Source: Lonsdalea populi
Lineage (GTDB): Bacteria > Pseudomonadota > Gammaproteobacteria > Enterobacterales > Enterobacteriaceae
Assembly: GCF_015999465.1 (NCBI RefSeq)
Contig: NZ_CP065534.1
Span: forward strand, 3,658,001 to 3,722,000
Length of the DNA: 64,000 bases
Direction: 5' to 3'
Every line of letters begins with the position of its first letter. The stretch's first letter is position 1. Positions 38,603 to 48,979 of the stretch are shown here, piece by piece. The notes under the pieces are model-generated. The model had not been told where the DNA came from. It saw only the letters and a list, made by a program, of their open reading frames with translations, and made no database searches. Both the position numbers and the translations under genes were made by a program.

Positions 38603-38625
38603 GGTCGGCGGCTTAGCCGCCGACC
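38603..38625 (+). terminator. Stem-loop between yhjD and the tautomerase gene
   Basis: GGTCGGCGGC-TTA-GCCGCCGACC is a perfect 10-bp GC-rich stem just after the yhjD stop. No T-run follows, so it may instead stabilise the mRNA. Confidence 0.6.
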
Positions 38626-38649
38626 ACATAACCCTGACAGGAGAAACAT

Positions 38650-38850
38650 ATGCCGGTTGTTACCGTTCGCATCCTCAAAGAGGACACTACCGCAGAGCAA
38701 AAAGCGCAGGTGATTGAAGGCATCACGCAGGTGCTGGAGAAAGCGCTGAGAAAGGACCCGGCCAAAATCATCGTGATGATTGATGAGGTCGAGGCTGACA
38801 ATATGGGCGTCGGCGGACAAAGCATGACCGAACGGCGCAAGCCGTCCTGA
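38650..38850 (+). CDS. Tautomerase family protein (4-oxalocrotonate tautomerase type)
   Basis: The 66-residue protein has the catalytic proline directly after the initiator Met (MPVVTVRILKE) and the 4-OT fold pattern TAEQKAQVIEGIT. AGGAGA lies before the ATG. Members isomerise 2-hydroxymuconate-type acids or other enols; the natural substrate here is unknown. It stands between yhjD and yhjJ, a position without such a gene in E. coli as I recall it. Confidence 0.9.
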   Translation: MPVVTVRILKEDTTAEQKAQVIEGITQVLEKALRKDPAKIIVMIDEVEADNMGVGGQSMTERRKPS

Positions 38851-38929
38851 CCCCATCGGAAGCGGCGTTGGCACGCCAGGGTGGCGACACGCTGATAAAT
38901 CCGGAGTGTCTGCCCCCGGCTAAATCAGC

Positions 38930-40399
38930 TTATGGCGCCGCAGGCGCGGTTTCATCCGCTGCGGGTGCGGCGCTCTCAGCCTGTGTCATCATCCCGTTAT
39001 ACCTATCCATGAGTTCTTTCAGGTTGGCTTCGGGTTCACCCGGCTGCTGTTGCAGCAATAGCGTCGCAGGTTGCGCCAGTTGCAGACGCAGCGCCCGATT
39101 AAGGGATTCCAGCGTCACCGAGGAGAGATAGTTTTTACGCAGCTGCTGATACTGCTCCGGCGCGATATCCACCACGCCGCTTCGCTGCGAGCGCAGCCGC
39201 TGCTCCATCAAAATCTGCGTACCGGTGCGAGCGTAGGTGGCAAAAAGCTTGCCCAACTCCTCGTTTTTACGCGCCACCAGCGCATCGAATTCCGCCTGCG
39301 TCAGGCCACTCTCCTGCAACACGCCGAGCGCTTTGCCCACCAGCGTAACGCCCTCGACCAACTGCTCTCCGTTCAGGTTGTCCATATGCAAAGAGCACTG
39401 CGCGCGCCCGTACAAGACGTTACAGTCGAAGCGCACGTTGGCTTCTTTCAGCGCGCTTTTCTCCAGTGCCTGCTGTACGCGCTGAAACATCGCCTCCCGC
39501 GCCAGGTCGCGTTGCCAATAGCGGGCGAGTGCGTTTGAATCTCGAATCGGCTGCCAGACCGTATCCCATATCAGCGCGATGGAGTCCGGTTTTCCCGTGG
39601 TGCCTATAAGGCGGATCGGTTCCGCGGGCAGCGGAGACAACACCGGCATCGGTGCGGGCGTCGCGCGCTTGCCCTCCAGCGGCGCGAAGACCTTCCGGAT
39701 CTGGTCGACGATCGCGCGGTGGTCTACGTTACCGACCACGTATAGCGTCATCGCATCCGGCGTGTACCATGCTTTGTAGAACGTCTGCAGCGCTTCGGCC
39801 GTGAGCGGCGTTTTAACCGGCTGCCCTGGATTGCGCGCCAGCAGAATGGAATCTTGCAGGCGATATCGCCATGCGGGATCCTGCGGATTGGGCGGCAACG
39901 TGGCGACGCCGTCTCCCCTTTGCAGCACCGTCCCCATACTGTGATCGTCGATTGACAGCCCGCCGGCGGTTTCCGCCAGCCAGCTCAGCGCGTCTTTCAG
40001 CAGCTCGGGCCGGTTATTCGGCAGGCTCAAATTGTAGGAGGTGAAGTCGTAGGAGACGACGACCGGCGACGGCGTCTCATCGTTGGGAGCAGAAGCCCAC
40101 AATGCCGCCAGTTGGCCCGGCGTAAACGACGCGTTAGGCATCATCGCCAGACGAGGAATGACGTGAGAAAATCCAGTTTGCTGTGTGTTTTCGCTCAACG
40201 ATCCCGTGTTCACCACCAGACGAAGTTCGAGGCGGTCGTTGGGACGCTGAGGGGTAGTCAGAAGCTGCCAGTTAAAACCGTTATCCAGCTTACCCTGCTG
40301 CCAGGCGGGATCGGGCTGTAGCTCTTCCGCCAGTGCAAAACGGCCGACGGCCGCCAGTAAAACACCACCTAATAAAAGACTGATTTTGGTTCCCTGCAT
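38930..40399 (-). CDS. yhjJ: YhjJ, periplasmic M16-like protein without catalytic motif
   Basis: The 489-residue protein has a signal peptide (LGGVLLAAVGRFALA) and two M16 peptidase-type domains: N-terminal GFNWQLLTTPQRPNDRLELR and RLVVNTGSL. A C-terminal domain (ANVRFDCNVLYGRAQCSLHM) and an Ala/Pro tail follow. The zinc motif HxxEH, expected after GFSH, is replaced by HVIPR, so metallopeptidase activity is unlikely. E. coli YhjJ is likewise regarded as a predicted, probably inactive member. It lies upstream of dctA in the same order as E. coli. Confidence 0.92.
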   Translation of the reverse strand: MQGTKISLLLGGVLLAAVGRFALAEELQPDPAWQQGKLDNGFNWQLLTTPQRPNDRLELRLVVNTGSLSENTQQTGFSHVIPRLAMMPNASFTPGQLAALWASAPNDETPSPVVVSYDFTSYNLSLPNNRPELLKDALSWLAETAGGLSIDDHSMGTVLQRGDGVATLPPNPQDPAWRYRLQDSILLARNPGQPVKTPLTAEALQTFYKAWYTPDAMTLYVVGNVDHRAIVDQIRKVFAPLEGKRATPAPMPVLSPLPAEPIRLIGTTGKPDSIALIWDTVWQPIRDSNALARYWQRDLAREAMFQRVQQALEKSALKEANVRFDCNVLYGRAQCSLHMDNLNGEQLVEGVTLVGKALGVLQESGLTQAEFDALVARKNEELGKLFATYARTGTQILMEQRLRSQRSGVVDIAPEQYQQLRKNYLSSVTLESLNRALRLQLAQPATLLLQQQPGEPEANLKELMDRYNGMMTQAESAAPAADETAPAAP

Positions 40400-40613
40400 G
40401 TGAACCCCTGCTTTCTAATCACTCTCTGAAGACGTGCATTTTATGAATGACGGTGACGGTTGTGCGGTCACCACACTGTGTACTCACCTCACAAAAAACA
40501 GAGGCGCAGTGTACCATCCGGTTAGACCGCGTGCTTTCGCCGATGTCACTCAACAGGGCGAAATATACCGAAAAAAGTGGAAAATGCTGAATTTGGACTC
40601 ATTCAGTAAACAA

Positions 40614-40645
40614 TGGCCCACAGCGTTTATATTCGCTGCGGGCCA
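40614..40645 (-). terminator. Stem-loop downstream of dctA
   Basis: TGGCCCACAGCG and CGCTGCGGGCCA pair with one A-C mismatch 20 bp past the dctA stop. On the minus strand ATTGTTTACTG follows. Confidence 0.65.
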
Positions 40646-40665
40646 CTGACAGAAGGGCGGAAACG

Positions 40666-41958
40666 TCAGGAAATACGTGAGGAAGAGGGCTCCGACTTGG
40701 CGGGTTTATTGTTATCCAGCACCTCATTCAGCTGCTTTTCATCCAACTGACCGACCCACTTAGCGACGAAAATTGTCGCGATACCGTTACCGACCAGGTT
40801 AGTCAACGCGCGGGCTTCCGACATAAAGCGGTCGATCCCAAGAATCAGCGCCAGCCCGGCCAGCGGCAGATGGCCTACGGCGGAGATGGTGGCGGCCAGC
40901 ACGATAAATCCGCTGCCGGTGACGCCCGCCGCCCCTTTTGAGGACAGCAACAATACCACCAGCAACGTGACCTGATGCCAGATATCCATCTGGCTGTTGG
41001 TGGCCTGCGCAATAAACACCGCCGCCATTGTCAGGTAGATGGAGGTACCGTCAAGATTGAAGGAGTATCCGGTCGGGATCACCAGCCCCACGACCGACTT
41101 CTTACAGCCCGCCTTCTCCATTTTTTCCAACATCCGCGGCAGAACCGACTCGGAGGAAGACGTCCCCAGTACAATCAGCAGCTCTTCCTTGATGTACCGG
41201 ATGAACTTGAAAATGCTAAACCCGGTGGCGCGGGCGATAGACCCCAGCACCAGAATCACAAACAGCACACAGGTGATGTAGAAGCAGACCAGCAACTGTC
41301 CCAACTGCACCAGCGAGCCGACGCCGTATTTGCCGATTGTGAACGCCATCGCCCCGAACGCGCCCAACGGCGCGAGGCGCATGATCATGTTGATGATGCC
41401 GAAGATGACTTTGGAAAAGCTTTCGATCACATCAAAAACGATTTTCCCTTTCGCGCCCAAGCGGTGCAGCGCGAAGCCGAACATCACCGCGAACAGCAGC
41501 ACCTGCAGGATATTGCCGCTGGCAAACGCGCCGATCACGCTGGCGGGAATGATATCCAGCAGGAACGGGACGATACCCTGCTCGGCGGCCTGGCTGGCGT
41601 AGTTGGAGACCAGAGACGCATCGAGCGTGGTGGGATCGACGTTCATTCCCGCGCCCGGCTGCACCAGATTGACGACGACCAGCCCGATAAGCAACGCAAT
41701 AGTACTCACCACTTCGAAGTACAACAGAGCGACGGCGCCGGTCCGCCCCACCGCTTTCATACTTTCCATGCCGGCGATGCCCGTCACGACCGTACAGAAA
41801 ATGACAGGCGCGATGATCATCTTGATCAATTTAACGAAACCATCACCAAAAGGTTTCATTTGTTCGCCGATGGATGGATAAAAATGTCCCAGTAGTACCC
41901 CGATGGTAATCGCCACAATCACTTGAAAATACAAACTCTTGAAGATTGATGTTTTCAT
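40666..41958 (-). CDS. dctA: C4-dicarboxylate:proton/sodium symporter DctA
   Basis: DctA imports succinate, fumarate, malate and also orotate aerobically. The 430-residue product has the DAACS-family features: start [20 protein letters not shown], serine-rich loop [31 protein letters not shown] and the final [19 protein letters not shown]. The second of two adjacent ATGs (41958) is used because AAGGA is then 7 bases upstream and the start matches E. coli. Two alternatives differ by one residue. Confidence 0.97.
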   Translation of the reverse strand: MKTSIFKSLYFQVIVAITIGVLLGHFYPSIGEQMKPFGDGFVKLIKMIIAPVIFCTVVTGIAGMESMKAVGRTGAVALLYFEVVSTIALLIGLVVVNLVQPGAGMNVDPTTLDASLVSNYASQAAEQGIVPFLLDIIPASVIGAFASGNILQVLLFAVMFGFALHRLGAKGKIVFDVIESFSKVIFGIINMIMRLAPLGAFGAMAFTIGKYGVGSLVQLGQLLVCFYITCVLFVILVLGSIARATGFSIFKFIRYIKEELLIVLGTSSSESVLPRMLEKMEKAGCKKSVVGLVIPTGYSFNLDGTSIYLTMAAVFIAQATNSQMDIWHQVTLLVVLLLSSKGAAGVTGSGFIVLAATISAVGHLPLAGLALILGIDRFMSEARALTNLVGNGIATIFVAKWVGQLDEKQLNEVLDNNKPAKSEPSSSRIS

Positions 41959-42262
41959 CATTATGTCCTTGGGTAGGAGTGCACACGTGGACGGGAAACG
42001 ATATAAGCCACCACCTGTGGTTGCGCAGAAAAGTAACATCGCATTAACAGTTGGAATATCTTTTATAACTTAAGTTTGTGACTTAAAGGCGAGAGTTAGG
42101 AGCTGAATCGCATCAATGGGTTATGAATAAAAAATAGTTTAGAAACAGAACAATAACAATATTCGCAGGGAGGAGAACGCCGGGCGATCTAACACACTGT
42201 TATTTATTAATTAATTTAAATAAGAGTGATTGTCGCCCGCGGGCTGGGAAGTCACGGCGGCG

Positions 42263-43462
42263 TTACGACAAGGAGGATGCGGGAGAGACAACGACAGAGA
42301 TAACGCCATCGCGGCCTGCGCCTCGCGCCTGCTCCATCGCCAGACGGGCCTGCGCCAGCCATTGCCCGGCGGCGTTAGCCCGCATGAACGCGGCCTCGTC
42401 GAGCACCGCCAGCAGACCGATGCTGACATTCACGCCTCCGTGCAATCCGCCTTCACGCAGGCGAGCGAGCGTTTGATGTGCCCACGCCAGCGCGAGATCG
42501 GGCGCCGCCGGAACCGCGCCCAACACGGCATATTCGTCGTTATCAAGCCGCACCAGCAAGCCGGACTCGCCGATAACAGACCGGAGCGCCGCAAGCGTTG
42601 GCGGCAGATCGTCGTTTCCACAGGCCGCATCCACTTCCAACCCCACCACGCTCAGACAGAACGGCTCGCGTCGGCGGGATAGGGCGTGAATGAGCGTCGC
42701 TTTGTCCTCCGGCGCCTCGTCGCCCGCGCGCCGGTACGACTTCCACCGCCGCAACTTACGGTTGTAGCTACGCACCAGCATGCCCAGTTCATCATCGCTG
42801 TGCCGCTCCGGCAGCGTCAGCGGACAGTCAGGCAGAAACTCTGAGGGAACGTCCTGCAATTCCTTGATGATTAATCGCAGCGGGTTAACTACGCGGTGTT
42901 TCACGCACCAGGTGATGCCCACCGAGAGGATCAGCGCCAGCAACAGATAGGTCACCAGCAGGGTCGAAAACGTGCTGACGATGAACTGGAACATCCGGTA
43001 GGAGTCAGCTTGCAGCACCAGATGCGCCAGCGGCGTGGAACCCGGCACCTGCGGCAGGGAATATAACGGAATCGAGACCTCTATCGGCAGGCTAAACGTC
43101 CGTGCAACCCAGCGTGGTAAAGGCCGCTCGGACGGGAAATTGGCATGCAGCGTGTGCAGTTCGCCGGGCAGGACCAGATAAGCCCGGCTCAGGAAGCCGA
43201 CCGGTAATAAGTTGTTGAGCAGACCGTCGGCCTCAACCACATCACCCTGCAAGACGGCATTGGTCAGGGGAGTTCGCACGGAATAAGCAATATGTTCCAG
43301 CTGGCGCACGTAATCATCCCGTCGCTGATGCACGAAATGGAACAGCTGGATCACGATAAACAGGCAGACGGCGGTGACCGACACTGCCGAAATCACCGTC
43401 ATCTGTTTGATAGTTAGTGAACGACGAACGTGCAAACCTATTCTCCCAAAACCCCGATGCAC
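42263..43462 (-). CDS. HmsP/PdeK-like membrane protein lacking the EAL domain
   Basis: The N-terminus matches YhjK/HmsP: RRSLTIKQMTVISAVSVT with TM1 (about 22-42), then FHFVHQRRDDY. A periplasmic region with PVGFLSRAYLVLP leads to TM2 (about 158-182) and a HAMP-like NPLRLIIKELQD. A GGDEF-like domain follows in which the signature is only LVRLDNDEYAVLG, so it should not make c-di-GMP. The protein stops at 399 residues after SPASSLS, whereas E. coli YhjK has about 660 with a C-terminal EAL phosphodiesterase. No EAL remnant is seen downstream before dctA (41959-42262). It lies by the cellulose operon. Confidence 0.85.
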   Translation of the reverse strand: MHRGFGRIGLHVRRSLTIKQMTVISAVSVTAVCLFIVIQLFHFVHQRRDDYVRQLEHIAYSVRTPLTNAVLQGDVVEADGLLNNLLPVGFLSRAYLVLPGELHTLHANFPSERPLPRWVARTFSLPIEVSIPLYSLPQVPGSTPLAHLVLQADSYRMFQFIVSTFSTLLVTYLLLALILSVGITWCVKHRVVNPLRLIIKELQDVPSEFLPDCPLTLPERHSDDELGMLVRSYNRKLRRWKSYRRAGDEAPEDKATLIHALSRRREPFCLSVVGLEVDAACGNDDLPPTLAALRSVIGESGLLVRLDNDEYAVLGAVPAAPDLALAWAHQTLARLREGGLHGGVNVSIGLLAVLDEAAFMRANAAGQWLAQARLAMEQARGAGRDGVISVVVSPASSLS

Positions 43463-43634
43463 GGGGAAAAACAGCCGTACAGTATATCTCGAGCGCCAAG
43501 TTTATAGGATGCAAAGGGAAGTCGGTTAAAAGGTTTAAGGATTTTTCCGAGGGAAGTCTTTCCGTCAGTGGCCGGGCATCAGAAAAAGGGCGCGCTTATC
43601 AGTCCGAAGCAGGCGACAGCCGCGCCTGATGAGG

Positions 43635-44648
43635 TCAAGGCGCGTCGGCAGTGACACGCGCCAAATCGGCCAGCAAATGCAGGCTGGCGGAATAGTAGTC
43701 TTCATCCGGGCTGATGGCATCATTGACCTGATGACTGTCGCCCATCGTCAAATCCCGCACCGCCAGCAGGCCGCCGTTCATCATGTACGGCGCGGTATGG
43801 TTATTCAACACATCCACCCAGGCGGGCGTTCGAAGACGCGGGAAACCGCGCCAGTACAGGCGGAACGCGCTAAGCTCCGCGCTTTCACGGTCGTACCAGT
43901 AAACGTACAGAGGGATGCGGATAGCGTCATAGCTGAAGCGCGATGGCCAGTTCATGGCCGGCGCGGTGGTGCCATCGGCGTTCAGCGCCACCCAGTCGGA
44001 CGGCAGGTTGGTATCGCCGAACCGCGTTTTGCTTAGCAGCAGCATCCCGTCTTCAATCAGCTGATGCCATACCGGCAGACGGCTGCGTTTGGAAAAATCC
44101 TCCCAGGCGGGGAAGATAAAATAAGAAGGGTTGAGGACGAGGTAAGTGCTTTTATTGAAGCCATTCGCGCCCGGCAGCATCACGGTATGCCCGGCGTACT
44201 GCGTCACATTGTGCGCGATGATGTCTTTTTGCAGGCTGTCCGACGCCTGTAAATACGGCTCGTTGCGCCACTTCTCACCGGCCTTCAACAAGGCCCAGGC
44301 AATCATGACGTCGCCGTCGGAAGCATTATTTTTGTCGGCCACCGGGTCGGCGGCTTTCGGGGTATAACGCCAGTAAAACAGGCCGTTCTGTTTATTTTTG
44401 AGATGGGACTGCGTCCATGACCACAGGCGGTCAAAAGTGTTCCGGTCATCATAATGCACCGCCAGCAACATGGCGAAGCCTTGCCCTTCCGTGTGGCTGA
44501 CGTTGTTATTGCCGGTATCCTGAATTCGCCCGTCTACCGTTAAAAAACGGCTTTTGTAACTATCCCATCCCTGATCTGCCGCTATCGCATTCGTGCTGCA
44601 TAACGCCATGAGCAAGACCATAGTCCAGTGCCGCAATGGCTTTATCAT
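43635..44648 (-). CDS. bcsZ: Periplasmic endo-1,4-beta-glucanase BcsZ (GH8)
   Basis: BcsZ is the cellulase that trims nascent cellulose in the periplasm. The 337-residue precursor has a signal peptide ending near NAIAADQ and the family 8 fold. Conserved segments are [16 protein letters not shown] with the acid Glu54, [16 protein letters not shown] and [16 protein letters not shown]. The ATG at 44646-44648 was chosen because it gives the standard signal peptide; longer open frame upstream overlaps bcsD. It is the last gene of bcsOQABCDZ, 10 bp after bcsD. Confidence 0.96.
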   Translation of the reverse strand: MIKPLRHWTMVLLMALCSTNAIAADQGWDSYKSRFLTVDGRIQDTGNNNVSHTEGQGFAMLLAVHYDDRNTFDRLWSWTQSHLKNKQNGLFYWRYTPKAADPVADKNNASDGDVMIAWALLKAGEKWRNEPYLQASDSLQKDIIAHNVTQYAGHTVMLPGANGFNKSTYLVLNPSYFIFPAWEDFSKRSRLPVWHQLIEDGMLLLSKTRFGDTNLPSDWVALNADGTTAPAMNWPSRFSYDAIRIPLYVYWYDRESAELSAFRLYWRGFPRLRTPAWVDVLNNHTAPYMMNGGLLAVRDLTMGDSHQVNDAISPDEDYYSASLHLLADLARVTADAP

Positions 44649-44658
44649 GCTTTCCCCT

Positions 44659-45129
44659 CTAGTTATTTTGATAACGAAATCGCAGAGCCGTCTCACCGTC
44701 GGCCGCTTCACCGACCAGCGGCACATGGGCGCCGCCGCCCTGCTCTTTGAGCCAGTGAGCATACAGCCCCTGCAACACCGCCTCGATCGCCATCAGCCAG
44801 CGCGCCTTGCTCAGCGCGCCATCACCGGCCGGCAGGGCCAGATGTAAGATCTCCAGCGACGCTTCGCCCGGCAGCAGTTCGACATAGCCCCAATCAAACG
44901 CGGCCAGCACCGCGTTCATCTCCCGCTCCAGATCTGCCACGGTCAATGCCGCCGATAAGGGATAACGCTTCGCAAGCGCCTCGCCCATTTGCTGAAGAAA
45001 GGCCTGACCTTCGCTTTCGCCGACGTTGTTCATCATATTTTCAATGATGATCCCCAGAAGATCAAACCAGCCCGGCGGGCACTGCTGCTGGCGATAATAC
45101 TGCAAGGTCGTTTGCTGCCATTCACTCAT
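44659..45129 (-). CDS. bcsD: Cellulose biosynthesis protein BcsD
   Basis: BcsD forms an octameric periplasmic ring that guides glucan chains into crystalline microfibrils in Komagataeibacter. The 156-residue product has the size and the pattern of the family: [28 protein letters not shown], and the C-terminal ALRFRYQ. No signal peptide is seen, as in the family. It starts 2 bp after bcsC and precedes bcsZ by 10 bp. BcsD is absent from the E. coli operon. Confidence 0.9.
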   Translation of the reverse strand: MSEWQQTTLQYYRQQQCPPGWFDLLGIIIENMMNNVGESEGQAFLQQMGEALAKRYPLSAALTVADLEREMNAVLAAFDWGYVELLPGEASLEILHLALPAGDGALSKARWLMAIEAVLQGLYAHWLKEQGGGAHVPLVGEAADGETALRFRYQNN

Positions 45130-45131
45130 GC

Positions 45132-48100
45132 TTATTCACCTCCAAGCCTATAGCGGAAATAGAGTTGCGCGCTGCTTTCGTTATAGTCACCGAAGGTATC
45201 GTAACCGAGCTGGCCGCCGATGGTGACGTTGCGGTTGATTTTATAGTCGGCCCCCGCGTGCAGGTTGTAGCCGATGCCGTTTTTACTGGTGCCGGGGTAG
45301 TAGGCCTCTTGCGTCAGCCCGCTGGCGGCGACCCTTTCCAACGCTTCCTGGAGTAATGGGTCATTGGGGTAGTAGGCGCTGCGATCCTGCGAGTAGGACT
45401 GATAGCCCAAGGCGCCGCCGATCTTCACGCTCAGATCGTCGTATTTCCGGGTGTAGTCGATGGGGAAAGAGACCGCCACGAAGTTCTGCGGGCTAAAGTA
45501 GCCGCCCTGCCCGTAGCTGTAGTTGCTCAGGTTGCGGGAGAAATCCATCCACGACATGCTGATGCCGGTCTTCAGCTCACGCTCGCTATCATGATAAGGA
45601 CGCACATAAGCCCCGGCATGCGCCACCAGGCTTTTGTTGCTTTTCACGTTCTCTCCCAGATAGCTGTAGGCCCCCGCGCCGCCATAGAAACCGGCGTCGC
45701 CGTCGTCATAGCTCAGCAGCGCCGTTCCACCGTTCTTGGTCACGCGGCCCCATTTCTCGCCGCTGTAGGCGTCGCGCGCGCCGACATAGGAGAGCAGGCT
45801 GTCGGTGACCGCCCGGCGTTCGCCGGTCAGCACCAGCGTCAGGAAGTCAGTCAGCTTCGGCGACCACTGAACGCCCCCCACCAGCGTGCTGAGATCCTGC
45901 CCCAGCGGGGTCGAACCGATGTCCACCTTGTACTGTTTACCGGTCAGCGCGAGATTCAGCTCCACGCCGGTGGCATTCTGCGCCCCAGGAGAATCCGCCG
46001 TGATCTTGTCGAGATTGAAGCTGCCCGAGTTAGATTTATCCCTCGCCTTTGCGGCCTGCTGAAGCGCCCCCAAACCGAAGCGGCGGCTGGAGGTGTCTTC
46101 GGCGCTTCCCGCGCTCAGCGTCACCGGCGTCACGGTCAAGTTGAAGCGGTCCTCGCCCAGCGGCGCACTGGACCACGTCAACGGCGCTTTCGCCTCGGTC
46201 AACTTGCTGAGGCCGGACTCGCCGTCCCGGCCGCGCACCTGCACCCCGGCCTGAACCCAGGTGCCGGTATCGCTCTCCAGCGCATCCATCATCTGGTTAA
46301 TCTGGCGGAAAGTGCCGTTCTGCGCAGAGGCCGTCGTGCCCCCCTGCGCTCCGTCGAGGCGTTGTCCGCCCGCCGCGCGATAATCGGCGTTCTCGTCGCG
46401 CTGTTGCCACGGCATCACGCCCCCGTAGGCCGAGGGCGAACGACGCGTACTTTCCGTCGTCCGGTTGATGAACGGGTTATCCGCCAGCGCCAGTCCGCCA
46501 ATCACCGGCAGACGGCCGGACGCGGCGCCTTCCAGCCCGATCATTTTGCCGCGCGCGGTGCGTAGATACGCCATCGCCTGCGCATTGTTCCCGTCCGCTT
46601 CGGCCACCCGCGCCAGCAACAGCAGGCGCTCCGGCGTCTGTTTGTCGTTCAGACCGGCGGCCAGCGTGCTGGCCTTCGAGACGTCGTTCTGCGCCAATGC
46701 CACGTCGATAGCGCCGACGCGCGCATCCTGCGTGGGGGTATCGCGCGTCATCAGGTAGTCGTAGACCGTCGCTGCTTCCTGATTCATTTTGCCGGACTGA
46801 TAGAGTCGCGCCATCGCCAGCATCAAATCGGTATTCTGCGGATCGTGCTGCAACGCGCCGATCAGCTTATCGTAAGCGGCCGCATACTGCCGGGCCTCGC
46901 GCAGGCGATCCGCCTCCTGGATCACGCCGCCGTTACGCACGGCAGCCAACTGCTCCGGCGTGCTGCGGGACAGAATATCGGGATTGCTCAGCCACGCTTG
47001 CGCTTCCTGGCCCAGACCGGCCTGATTCAATACGGCCACCTGCGCCGCGTAGTCGCCGGCGTTGCCCTGAACCCCGCGTTGCAGGTTGTCGCGCACCACG
47101 CCGACCGCCGCGGCGGTATCGCCTGCCGCCGCCAGCGCCTGCGCCAGCTGCCCGGCATCCTGCGGGTTGTCGGGCGGATTCACCGCCAGCGCCCTCAGGG
47201 TGTTGGCCGCCGCCATGTTGGAGCCGGTTTTAAGATAATCGCGCGCCGTCGCCATCTGCAGGTTGAAATCAGCCCGCCGGGCCAGCGCACGCATGTTGGG
47301 CGTCTGCCGGCCTTCCGGTACGCGAGCCAGCAGCGTTCCGGTCTGCTGCCAAGCGCCGTTTTGGCTGGCGAAGAGCGCGCCAGCGAACAGTTGCTCGGGG
47401 CTGGCGCCGGGACGATACAGCGGCTGCATCACATCGGCGGCCGCCGTCATGTTCCCTTGCTGTTTGTAGGCGCGCGCCAGGTCGTATCTCACCCAGCCGT
47501 CGGCCGGCCAACGCTGTATCGCCTGCTGCAATAGCGCGATAGCCTGCGCAGAATCGCCCGCCGCCAGCTCGCGCTCCGCGGCGCGGCGCGCCGACGCGCT
47601 GCCTTCCACCACGGCTACGCGAGACGCCAGACGTTGGCGCACGCTATCCGGCAGCTCAGCCAGCAGAACGTCGGCTTCCGTACTGCGATTCTGCTGGCGC
47701 AGCACATAGTAGAGCCCTTCTTTCGCCGCGCTGTTGTTCGCATCCAGCGTCAGCACATCGCGATAGCTCTGCTCCGCCTGCGTCAGCTGACTGCTGCGCC
47801 GTTGCACATCGGCCCGAAAGAGACGCACGGCTATGCCGCGTTCTCCGCTGGCCTGCATCAAGGGTTCGCTGAGCGCCAGCGCCTGCGTCGCATCGCCCGC
47901 TTTCATCGCCTGCTGCGCCACACTCAGCTGCGCGTAGAAACGCGCGTCCTCCGCCTGCTGCCGGCGCTCGACGCTGTTTTCACCGCCCTGCTTCGCCGCC
48001 TGCTCCAGATAGTTGGCGGCGCTGGCGTAGTCGCCGCGGCGCTGAGCGACATAGCCCAGACCGGCCAGCGCATCCGCATCCTGCGGCGAGGCCTTGAGCA

Positions 48101-48968
48101 CCTGTTCAAACGCGCTTTGCGCGCTGTCGACGTCGCCGCCGTTCAGTTCGGCGAAGCCCCGGCCTTTGGCCGTGCCGCCCACGTGGGTGCGGTAATGCGT
48201 CATGACCGCCGTATCCTGAGGATGGCGCTGCTGATAGTTGTCGTACAGCGGCGCGTCGTCAGGCTGGGGACTCATCCACAGCAACGCCTGCCGCATGGCG
48301 CTGTCCGCGTCGGGGCTCCCGGAGGCCATGCCGTCCAGCAACCCCAGCCCTTCCCGCCGGCTGGATTCCTGATAGGTCAGCGCTTTGGCCAGCGCCAGCC
48401 GGGCCTGATTATCCTGCGGATGCGCCGCAGCGAACTGGCGCAGGCCGTCCACCGCCTGCGGCCACAGGGTGCGGTCGCCCGCCATCGTGAGATAGTATTC
48501 GACCGCGACATTGGCCGGCGGTTGCCCGCCGTCGAACAGGCTGCGCCAGGTTTGCAGCGAAGCGGCGATGTTGCCGCTGCGGGCCTGCTGACGAGCCAGC
48601 GCCAGCTGAGCGGGTGGAATATTCCGCCAACGTCGGGCGTTGTCCAGCGCCTGCAACCGAGGGTCCTGCGGCGAAATACTCGCCAGACGCGTGCGCCACT
48701 TCGTTGCCTCGGCGTTGTCGCCGCGCTGTTGAGAGTAGAGCGCCATCAGGTAAATCGCGCGGGCGTTCTCGGCGTCGACGGCCAGCACCTTCTGCAACGC
48801 CCCTTTGGCCAGATCGTCGTGGGCGCGTTGATGCCAATATTCCGCCTGGTCGAACAACGCCTGAAACGCCGGGTTGTCGTCCGCCGCCAGCGTCGGCGCG
48901 GACAGTGCCGCCGCCCCGACCAGGCACAATGACCGAAGCATTCTGGCTGTCAGTGTGTTCTTTTTCAT
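45132..48968 (-). CDS. bcsC: Cellulose export outer-membrane protein BcsC
   Basis: BcsC exports the glucan chain across the outer membrane. The 1278-residue precursor has a signal peptide (CLVGAAALSAPTLAAD), then a superhelix of TPR repeats from about 30 to 780, for example DADALAGLGYVAQRRGDYAS. A C-terminal 16-strand beta barrel follows from about 960 to the end. It closes with YKINRNVTIGGQLGYDTFG and the terminal region ending YRLGGE. It lies 11 bp after bcsB. Length is slightly above the E. coli protein. Confidence 0.96.
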   Translation of the reverse strand: MKKNTLTARMLRSLCLVGAAALSAPTLAADDNPAFQALFDQAEYWHQRAHDDLAKGALQKVLAVDAENARAIYLMALYSQQRGDNAEATKWRTRLASISPQDPRLQALDNARRWRNIPPAQLALARQQARSGNIAASLQTWRSLFDGGQPPANVAVEYYLTMAGDRTLWPQAVDGLRQFAAAHPQDNQARLALAKALTYQESSRREGLGLLDGMASGSPDADSAMRQALLWMSPQPDDAPLYDNYQQRHPQDTAVMTHYRTHVGGTAKGRGFAELNGGDVDSAQSAFEQVLKASPQDADALAGLGYVAQRRGDYASAANYLEQAAKQGGENSVERRQQAEDARFYAQLSVAQQAMKAGDATQALALSEPLMQASGERGIAVRLFRADVQRRSSQLTQAEQSYRDVLTLDANNSAAKEGLYYVLRQQNRSTEADVLLAELPDSVRQRLASRVAVVEGSASARRAAERELAAGDSAQAIALLQQAIQRWPADGWVRYDLARAYKQQGNMTAAADVMQPLYRPGASPEQLFAGALFASQNGAWQQTGTLLARVPEGRQTPNMRALARRADFNLQMATARDYLKTGSNMAAANTLRALAVNPPDNPQDAGQLAQALAAAGDTAAAVGVVRDNLQRGVQGNAGDYAAQVAVLNQAGLGQEAQAWLSNPDILSRSTPEQLAAVRNGGVIQEADRLREARQYAAAYDKLIGALQHDPQNTDLMLAMARLYQSGKMNQEAATVYDYLMTRDTPTQDARVGAIDVALAQNDVSKASTLAAGLNDKQTPERLLLLARVAEADGNNAQAMAYLRTARGKMIGLEGAASGRLPVIGGLALADNPFINRTTESTRRSPSAYGGVMPWQQRDENADYRAAGGQRLDGAQGGTTASAQNGTFRQINQMMDALESDTGTWVQAGVQVRGRDGESGLSKLTEAKAPLTWSSAPLGEDRFNLTVTPVTLSAGSAEDTSSRRFGLGALQQAAKARDKSNSGSFNLDKITADSPGAQNATGVELNLALTGKQYKVDIGSTPLGQDLSTLVGGVQWSPKLTDFLTLVLTGERRAVTDSLLSYVGARDAYSGEKWGRVTKNGGTALLSYDDGDAGFYGGAGAYSYLGENVKSNKSLVAHAGAYVRPYHDSERELKTGISMSWMDFSRNLSNYSYGQGGYFSPQNFVAVSFPIDYTRKYDDLSVKIGGALGYQSYSQDRSAYYPNDPLLQEALERVAASGLTQEAYYPGTSKNGIGYNLHAGADYKINRNVTIGGQLGYDTFGDYNESSAQLYFRYRLGGE

Positions 48969-48979
48969 AGTTCGCTCAA

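Noticed and set aside
40434..40649. 71-codon plus-strand ORF between yhjJ and dctA
   Set aside because: It reads through the dctA stem-loop, lacks a ribosome-binding site and resembles nothing known.
43463..43634. Hidden EAL remnant between bcsZ and the HmsP-like gene
   Set aside because: The domain would have to lie downstream of the protein, at 41959-42262. Neither interval shows EAL-like motifs in any frame, and this one is upstream of the start.
47634..48932. 432-codon plus-strand ORF
   Set aside because: Antisense to the TPR part of bcsC; Arg/Gln-rich translation typical of a shadow frame.
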